Source: Strobilurus pachycystidiatus (lineage: Eukaryota; Basidiomycota; Agaricomycetes; Agaricales; Physalacriaceae). Taken from it: a DNA stretch of 64,000 nt. The stretch covers positions 1,364,001-1,428,000 of the forward strand of contig JAHLMK010000012.1 of the NCBI GenBank assembly GCA_019915135.1, read 5' to 3'. The translations under genes were made by a program, and so were the position numbers. Positions 58,550 to 64,000 of this stretch are shown piece by piece. A model generated the notes under the pieces. It saw nothing but the letters and a program-made list of their open reading frames with translations, made no database searches and had not been told where the DNA came from. How positions within the stretch are numbered: the stretch's first letter is position 1; each line of letters starts with the position of its first letter.

Positions 58550-59689
58550 ATGAAGGAAGAAGATACAGTATCTTTACCGGAAAGCTCATACGCTGTTAAT
58601 ACTCGAAGTCAAAATAAGAATCAGAACGGTTTACAATTCGAAACCGAAATGCCTAAGACTACAGTACCGACTAAGACGGTATGGCCAAGACAGAAGGTCA
58701 CGGTAGAAATACCAAAGCGACCTACTACAACAGTTCAACCTAAGCAAGTCAGCTTTGAAGATAAAGGTGAAGAAGACAGTTCGACTGACGAAGAGTCAGA
58801 AGATGGGGAAGTTGAAAAGCAAGTAAAAGACGCTGCTAATCAACCGGAACCGAAAATCGAACTCGATTTACCTAAATCTTCCACGGTAGATTCAACTCTA
58901 CCTAAAATAGAAAAGTTCAAGTCGTACAAGAGAAAATCGGAAATCGATTTGCTTCTTGAAGAAAATCCTCAATGGAAAGAAGCTTGGAAGGAACTTTTAC
59001 CAGAGAAGTTACTTGCAACTAACATTGAGTGGCGAAAGAACCTAGAGAAATTGTTAAAGACAAGGAATGTTAAGACTACCTCTAAGCATGTCTATTCGAT
59101 TTCGCAAATCGAGTCTGAAGAGGTCCCTAAAGGATCAATAGTCGTACAAGATCCTATAGAACAATTTTTCAACACGACGCAATTTCAAGGACCATACCAT
59201 GTCTCTAAGTTGTACATGGCACCAGAAAGTGTAGACCTCAGAACCCTATGGTTAAGAATCAACCATGGAAATCGAAAAGAGTGTCTCCTAGACGGGGGAT
59301 CACAGATTGCCTCGATGTCTCTCAAGACAGCATTTGAGCTCGGTTTAGCGTACGACCCAAGTTTTAAGATCACTATGGAAAGTGCAGATAAAGGAAGAAC
59401 GGTAACATTAGGCTTAGCGCGAAATGTACCGGTAAACTGTGAAGGAATCGTGTATTACCTTCAGTTTCACATTCTACAAGATCCTGCCTATGACATTCTA
59501 CTGGGTAGACCGTTTGAGACTGTGTCTCAAGCAAGCCTACAAACGTCGGCGGCCGGTCTAACCACAGTAACTGTTGTAGACCCAGGGAATGGCCAAAGAA
59601 TGACTTTACCCACTTATGCAAGGGGTCAGATACCAAGTCATCAAACTAAGGCTGAACCCGTGGGTTTTCACCCAAACTCGAGGACTTGA
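58550..59689 (+). CDS. Retropepsin ORF of E2
   Basis: ATG at 58550, in the -1 frame relative to gag. An acidic/Lys-rich linker (EEDSSTDEESEDGEVEKQ) precedes the protease: LLDGGSQIASMSLKTAFELG, KITMESADKGRTVTLGLARN, DILLGRPFE. As in E1, the catalytic motif reads Asp-Gly-Gly. Overlaps the pol frame by four bases. Confidence 0.82.
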   Translation: MKEEDTVSLPESSYAVNTRSQNKNQNGLQFETEMPKTTVPTKTVWPRQKVTVEIPKRPTTTVQPKQVSFEDKGEEDSSTDEESEDGEVEKQVKDAANQPEPKIELDLPKSSTVDSTLPKIEKFKSYKRKSEIDLLLEENPQWKEAWKELLPEKLLATNIEWRKNLEKLLKTRNVKTTSKHVYSISQIESEEVPKGSIVVQDPIEQFFNTTQFQGPYHVSKLYMAPESVDLRTLWLRINHGNRKECLLDGGSQIASMSLKTAFELGLAYDPSFKITMESADKGRTVTLGLARNVPVNCEGIVYYLQFHILQDPAYDILLGRPFETVSQASLQTSAAGLTTVTVVDPGNGQRMTLPTYARGQIPSHQTKAEPVGFHPNSRT

Positions 59690-62600
59690 ACGAATATCAA
59701 GGAGAGTTGGCATTGGTGATTGAGAAGGGTCTGAATGGTGAAATCAAGATTAAGCAAACGTATGTTCCAAATGGTGGGCAGGACACGTTTGACCCAGAAG
59801 CAATAACTAGTCTGTACCTTCGAAAATCCTCGGATAGAGTGAATCAACTAGTAAAACCAATTCGAAATCAGTATCGATTTATGAAACAAGGAGTGGAACC
59901 GTTCATGGTAACACCACCTAGTAAATCGAATTCGATTTTCCCTACTAAAGAAGTATTTGGTTTTAAGAAGTTGTTCGATATTCGAAAAGAGAAATTCGAC
60001 TTGGATTTGCCAGAAATCAAAGCCATGTCTACCATGGACATGTTTTATGGCGTACCTAATGGACTAGAAGAAGTGTTCAGTAATTTCAAGGTATCAATGC
60101 CTATAGATTATGTTGGACAAGCAAGAAAGGAATTCCTTTCGAATATCAAGGAAGAAAGAAGTAGTCGGGGAGTATTTGCTACGAAGAAATATAAACCCGT
60201 ACACTTGAAGACCAAGGCTCACTTAGGAACCTTACCAGAAGAATTTCGGATTCAACGACATATTGTAGGAGATCCCTTAAAAGATATGCCTCAGTTATCG
60301 GAAAATCCGCCCGAATTTGTACCAACTGGACGCTATACAGCGGAACGTAGGGAACAAATTCAAGATGACCATACTGGAGATTTCCTATGGCCGGAAGAAC
60401 GGAAACTGTTGGACCATTTTATGTGTCTACAGAATAAAGGATTTGCTTGGGATGAAACAGAAAAGGGGAAATTCAGAGAGGATTTCTTCCCGCCTGTTGA
60501 TATGCCAGTAATACCTCATACTCCTTGGGTGTTAAAGAACATACCTATACCGCCAGGAATCTATGAAGAAGTATGCAAGATCATAAAACACAAAATCGAT
60601 TCGGGAGTATACGAGCCTTCGAACTCGTCGTATAGAAGTCGATGGTTTTGTGTTGTCAAGAAAGATGGAAAGAAACTGAGATTAGTCCATAGTCTGGAAC
60701 CGTTGAACGCGGTTACCATTGCTCACTCAGGTCTACCTCCAGCCACTGAAGAATTAGCAGAGGCTTTTGCGGGTTTGTCTTGCGGAGGGACATTAGATTT
60801 GTATGTAGGATACGATGAAAGAATGTTGGCCACTAGCAGTCGCGATATGACTACATTTTCTACACCGTATGGAGCATTAAGACTAAGAACCTTGCCTATG
60901 GGATGGACCAATTCGGTTCCGATTTTCCATGACGATGTAACTTACATCTTAAGAGACGAGATACCAGCTTTTACACGACCTTATATTGACGATGTGCCAG
61001 TAAAAGGACCAAGTAGCAGGTATCAACAAGCAGATGGTACTTACGAAACCCTCAAATCGAACCCGAAAATCCGCCGGTTCATTTGGGAACACTTTTGTAA
61101 CATGAATCGTATTGTCCAGCGTATGAAATATGCTGGAGGTACTTTTTCAGGTTTGAAAGCGGTTATCTGTGCTGAAGAAATCACTGTAGTTGGACATGTA
61201 TGTACATACTATGGAAGAAAACCAGCAGAAGAAAGAGTAAAGGTCATTTCAGACTGGCCCGCTTGTCAATCGCTTACTGAAGTACGATCGTTCTTAGGAA
61301 CGGCTGGAATCTTTAGGGCGTTTGTTAAGGATTACTCTAAGAAAGCTCGACCGTTGACTTATTTGACTAAGAAGATCATACCCTTTAAGTGGGGAGATGA
61401 AGAACAAGCAAGTATGGACGAGTTAAAAAGAGCAATAGAGACTTGCCCCATGTTAAAACCTTTAAGATATGACTGGGATACTCCAATCATTCTATCTGTG
61501 GATACTTCATATCAAGCAGTAGGGTTTTATCTGTCGCAATTCGATCCCGAAGAACCTAAGAAGCAGTACTTTGCGAAATTCATGTCGATTACCTTGAATG
61601 AGCGAGAAGCTAGATATTCGCAAGCGAAAAGAGAATTGTTTGGCTTGTATCGGGCTTTGATGCACTGCAAATATTACTTGCTAGGATGTCGAAAGCTGAA
61701 AATCGAAGTGGATGCCAAATACATTAAAGGAATGTTGTCGAACGTTGACTCATTGGCGAATGCTAATTTACAACGTTGGGCAGAAGAAATTTTGATGTAT
61801 CACTTTACCTTAGTACATGTGCCAGGTAAAGTACATGGTCCAGACGGTTTAAGCAGAAGACCCAGTTCAGAACTAGATATACAAGTTCCTAGACCAGATA
61901 TTGATGAAGAAGAAGATGTTCTTCATATGTTTGAGTACGAAGAACCTGAAGACATAGAACTGAAAGATAAACCGGAACCGTTCGATTCATTCAAAGATTT
62001 GATTGATAATCGAAAAGGTTTTGCTCAGACAATTGTAAATTCGAGCTCGGTTTTCTGGCCTGGCAAGTATAAAGAACAAAGAGACTTAGCTCTTAGCGGA
62101 GCAGTTTCGATTGAAGAACTAGAAGGATGGCTAGCAATGGATGAATTCCCAGCGTTACCTCGCAGTAAACGAGAAACTAACTGGGAGCTTCTTTTGCCTT
62201 ATATGCAAGATTATATACTTGATCCTGAGAAGGAATTTGTGTCGCTAACGGAATCAGAAGTAGCCCAATTACAAGAGTGGAGCAAAGATTTCTTTATCCG
62301 ACATGAAAAGCTATATAAGAAAGATAAGGATGGAGCACATAAGAGAGTAATACAAAAATCGAGTCGATTTGCTATTGTAAAACGACTGCATGACTCGAAT
62401 GGACATAAGGGCCAATACTCAGTGCTTCAGCTAGTCAAGAAGAGATTTTGGTGGCCTGGATTGGACACTGATATCAAATGGTATACGAAGACTTGCATAC
62501 TATGCCAGAAGAGACAAAAGACCCTTATAAGGACCGAACCTGTGATTACTTCAACACCTGGTATATTCGAGCGAGCCTATATTGACACGTTTCGAATGCC

Positions 62601-63570
62601 AAAATCGGGTTCGAGTTCCTCAAAGGTTGATAAATACAAAGACTATAACGCAGTAACCGTAGCAAGGTGTGGACTCACTGGATGGCCAGAAGCTCGAGCG
62701 TTGAAGGTAGAAAACTCAGAAACGCTAGGTGAATGGATATTCGAAGACATACTATGCAGATGGGGTTGTCTTAAGGAAATCGTAACCGATAATGGTCCAG
62801 CGATCCTAAAAGCTATACGTTATATTGAAGACAAGTATGGTATAAAGGGTATTGCAATCACGCCGTACAACAAGACGGCTAACGGAAAAGTAGAAAGAGG
62901 ACATTGGGATATCAGACAGTCACTATTCAAAGTTTGCAAAGGCAATCCTGAACAATGGCCGCAATTCCTCCATGAAATTCTTTGGGCTGAAAGAATCACA
63001 GTCAAAAGATCCATAGGAACGTCCCCCTTTTACGCTGTAACAGGTTGCGATCCCATTCTACCATTAGATTTGGAAGAAGTAACTTGGTTAGTGGATACAC
63101 CAGATAAAATCGTATCGACATCCGATTTACTAGCTTATCGAGCAAAACAGCTCATCAAGCACAAGGAAGATGTAAAAGAAATGAAGAAGCGAGTTACCCT
63201 CAACAAGAAGAAAGCAGCTTCGAAATTCATGGATGATTTTGTCAATAGCATTCCTCGTTATCAATTCGATACTGGAGATTTGGTATTGGTAAGAAACACT
63301 AGAATTGAGAAGGAAATGAACGCAAAGTTCAAAGAAAGGTTCATGGGACCATATGCTGTAGTGGCAAGAACTACTGCAAATAATTACATCTTGTGCGAAC
63401 TAGATGGCACTGTATTGAAAGACAAAATCGCTCAATTTAGGGTCATACCGTTCTACTCAAGAAAAGAACCTATTTTCTTGGGACATAAATTCTTTGAAGC
63501 ACTTAAGAGAATCAAGGAAGGCGCTAAGAAAATAGTAGAGGACTTGTCAAAGATGGGTAGAAAAGATTAA
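59686..63570 (+). CDS. Pol polyprotein of E2 (RT-RNase H-integrase)
   Basis: A 1294-codon frame without interruption. The frame begins at TTG (59686) overlapping the protease stop, -1 to it, so expression probably needs frameshifting or reinitiation. Domains in order: pol N-terminal region; reverse transcriptase with LDLYVGYDERM and PYIDDVPVK (about residue 433); RNase H with SVDTSYQAVGFYLS (about 604) and REARYSQAKRELFGLY; integrase zinc region LHDSNGHKG...CILCQKR (about 900-937); catalytic core Asp in YIDTFRMP (967), Asp in VTDNGP (1035), Glu in GKVERG (1070); then a GPY/F-type segment RFMGPYAVVARTTANNYIL. No chromodomain is visible. The enzyme set looks complete, so E2 may be autonomous. 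Confidence 0.93.
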   Translation: MNEYQGELALVIEKGLNGEIKIKQTYVPNGGQDTFDPEAITSLYLRKSSDRVNQLVKPIRNQYRFMKQGVEPFMVTPPSKSNSIFPTKEVFGFKKLFDIRKEKFDLDLPEIKAMSTMDMFYGVPNGLEEVFSNFKVSMPIDYVGQARKEFLSNIKEERSSRGVFATKKYKPVHLKTKAHLGTLPEEFRIQRHIVGDPLKDMPQLSENPPEFVPTGRYTAERREQIQDDHTGDFLWPEERKLLDHFMCLQNKGFAWDETEKGKFREDFFPPVDMPVIPHTPWVLKNIPIPPGIYEEVCKIIKHKIDSGVYEPSNSSYRSRWFCVVKKDGKKLRLVHSLEPLNAVTIAHSGLPPATEELAEAFAGLSCGGTLDLYVGYDERMLATSSRDMTTFSTPYGALRLRTLPMGWTNSVPIFHDDVTYILRDEIPAFTRPYIDDVPVKGPSSRYQQADGTYETLKSNPKIRRFIWEHFCNMNRIVQRMKYAGGTFSGLKAVICAEEITVVGHVCTYYGRKPAEERVKVISDWPACQSLTEVRSFLGTAGIFRAFVKDYSKKARPLTYLTKKIIPFKWGDEEQASMDELKRAIETCPMLKPLRYDWDTPIILSVDTSYQAVGFYLSQFDPEEPKKQYFAKFMSITLNEREARYSQAKRELFGLYRALMHCKYYLLGCRKLKIEVDAKYIKGMLSNVDSLANANLQRWAEEILMYHFTLVHVPGKVHGPDGLSRRPSSELDIQVPRPDIDEEEDVLHMFEYEEPEDIELKDKPEPFDSFKDLIDNRKGFAQTIVNSSSVFWPGKYKEQRDLALSGAVSIEELEGWLAMDEFPALPRSKRETNWELLLPYMQDYILDPEKEFVSLTESEVAQLQEWSKDFFIRHEKLYKKDKDGAHKRVIQKSSRFAIVKRLHDSNGHKGQYSVLQLVKKRFWWPGLDTDIKWYTKTCILCQKRQKTLIRTEPVITSTPGIFERAYIDTFRMPKSGSSSSKVDKYKDYNAVTVARCGLTGWPEARALKVENSETLGEWIFEDILCRWGCLKEIVTDNGPAILKAIRYIEDKYGIKGIAITPYNKTANGKVERGHWDIRQSLFKVCKGNPEQWPQFLHEILWAERITVKRSIGTSPFYAVTGCDPILPLDLEEVTWLVDTPDKIVSTSDLLAYRAKQLIKHKEDVKEMKKRVTLNKKKAASKFMDDFVNSIPRYQFDTGDLVLVRNTRIEKEMNAKFKERFMGPYAVVARTTANNYILCELDGTVLKDKIAQFRVIPFYSRKEPIFLGHKFFEALKRIKEGAKKIVEDLSKMGRKD

Positions 63571-63738
63571 GAAAGCAGTTCGAATTCGATATTGCTAAGA
63601 AGTCAAGAGTAGTGTAATCGGTCAGTGCTTGAGAAATTCGAGCTCGAATATAAAAATCAATTCGAGATCGAATAACTCTACAAACAGTAGTACCGTATGC
63701 TACTAAGATAAAAAGACGACTTTAAGTCGGGGGCCCAA
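63571..63738. other. Post-pol spacer with polypurine-like tract
   Basis: Contains TCGA dyads (63580-63589, 63638-63647, 63662-63671), a palindrome CGACTTTAAGTCG near 63716-63728, and GGGGGCCC (63729-63736). The purine-rich tail resembles a retroelement polypurine tract; its T-rich complement (TCTTTTT) could equally terminate the minus-strand tRNA that follows. Confidence 0.45.
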
Positions 63739-63818
63739 TGGTCATATTGGGAATCGAACCCAAGTCCCCCCTAGAATTCTAAGAGAATAGGGTGATGCGA
63801 CCATTACACCATATGACC
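63739..63818 (-). tRNA. tRNA-like gene, probably Glu(CTC), with short intron
   Basis: Reading on the minus strand: acceptor GGTCATA pairs fully with TATGACC; D arm GTGTAATGGTCGCAT; anticodon stem CCCTA/TAGGG; T arm TTGGG-TTCGATT-CCCAA; discriminator A; T-run downstream. The anticodon loop region is 14 nt, so an intron of about 7 nt is implied, and TTCT/AGAA can pair within it. If the stem is CCCTA the anticodon is CTC (Glu); a shifted stem would give TCT. Confidence 0.7.
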
Positions 63819-63905
63819 TTAAAGTACAAGAAGGGTTGGTGAATCCCCTGAGCCAAAATTCCATCGAAAAAGAAAAAGATCAGATGCCGAAGCCGCAAAC
63901 TAAAG

Positions 63906-63995
63906 TGGCGTCACTTGGATTTGAACCAAGATCCCTCCTGGCAACACTGAAGCCCGGAATAATCGAGGAGGATGTTACCATTACACCATGATGCC
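63906..63995 (-). tRNA. tRNA-like gene, anticodon uncertain, intron-containing
   Basis: Minus strand: GGCATCA pairs with TGACGCC except one A-C mismatch; TGGTGTAATGGTAACAT is a Gly-like D arm; stem CCTCC/GGAGG flanks a 28-nt loop; T arm CTTGG-TTCAAAT-CCAAG. The loop needs an intron of about 20 nt, but no placement gives a canonical T33 and anticodon; TTGCCA next to the 3' stem hints at Gly(GCC). It may be a degraded tRNA. Confidence 0.5.
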
Positions 63996-64000
63996 TTAAG

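Larger units (their letters stand above)
54890..63738 (+). mobile_element. Ty3/gypsy element E2, right end unclear
   Basis: LTR (54890-56721), primer-binding site (56728), gag, protease and a full-length pol to 63570. E2 is related to E1 (similar order, frames and motifs) but clearly diverged and much more A/T-rich. Its right end is uncertain: no copy of the LTR start (TGAYACGC) is seen before 64000; instead tRNA-like genes begin 170 bp after pol. Confidence 0.85.

Overview
The window is nuclear DNA of a filamentous basidiomycete, most likely an Agaricomycete. Genes are broken by many 45-75 nt spliceosomal introns, flanked by coiled-coil-plus-F-box proteins typical of mushrooms, and the repeats include KDZ and MULE transposons and a Ty3/gypsy clade common in Agaricomycetes. 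I built gene models by matching reading frames across GT-AG (twice GC-AG) introns, and summed exon lengths where I could; no homology search was run.

Host gene regions. (1) 0.7-9.5 kb: a Ser/Pro-rich hypothetical protein; an EFM6-type lysine methyltransferase; the divergent mitochondrial pair BOL3 (Fe-S cluster maturation) and COX15 (heme A synthase); the proteasome alpha-6 subunit PRE5; and an F-box gene whose 3' half is duplicated head to tail. (2) 14.5-37.7 kb: an RNase H protein, the phosphate-signalling regulator PHO81 (SPX-ankyrin-GDPD), a half-size ABC transporter, GTP cyclohydrolase I (FOL2), the large THO complex subunit THO2 with an RD/RS-rich tail, a secreted six-hairpin glycosidase, a small secreted protein and a DUF336/GlcG-like protein. 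(3) 40.5-42.2 kb: a second F-box gene.

Repeats. An unclassified repeat of about 2.2 kb is present three times: A (9.6-12.2 kb), B (truncated, 13.1-14.5 kb) and C (37.8-40.1 kb, inverted relative to A and B). Copies A and B bracket a RAD7 3' fragment whose present start codon comes from copy B. From 42.5 kb to the right edge the DNA is a pile of mobile elements: a MULE with one in-frame stop, carrying an apparently intact Tc1/mariner (DD34E, matching terminal repeats, TA duplication); a KDZ transposase gene cut by the LTR of gypsy element E1; E1 cut inside reverse transcriptase by the LTR of a related element E2; and E2 with full-length gag, protease and pol frames. Two tRNA-like genes lie just after the E2 pol frame, where a 3' LTR would be expected.

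The conserved genes are mostly housekeeping (respiration, proteolysis, mRNA export, phosphate sensing, folate/pterin synthesis) and do not form one pathway. The most unusual content is the layered transposon history, the RAD7-repeat chimera, the two related gypsy elements (separate protease frame, D-G-G protease motif, shared primer-binding site, gag frame open through that site), and the tRNA-like genes at the E2 end.
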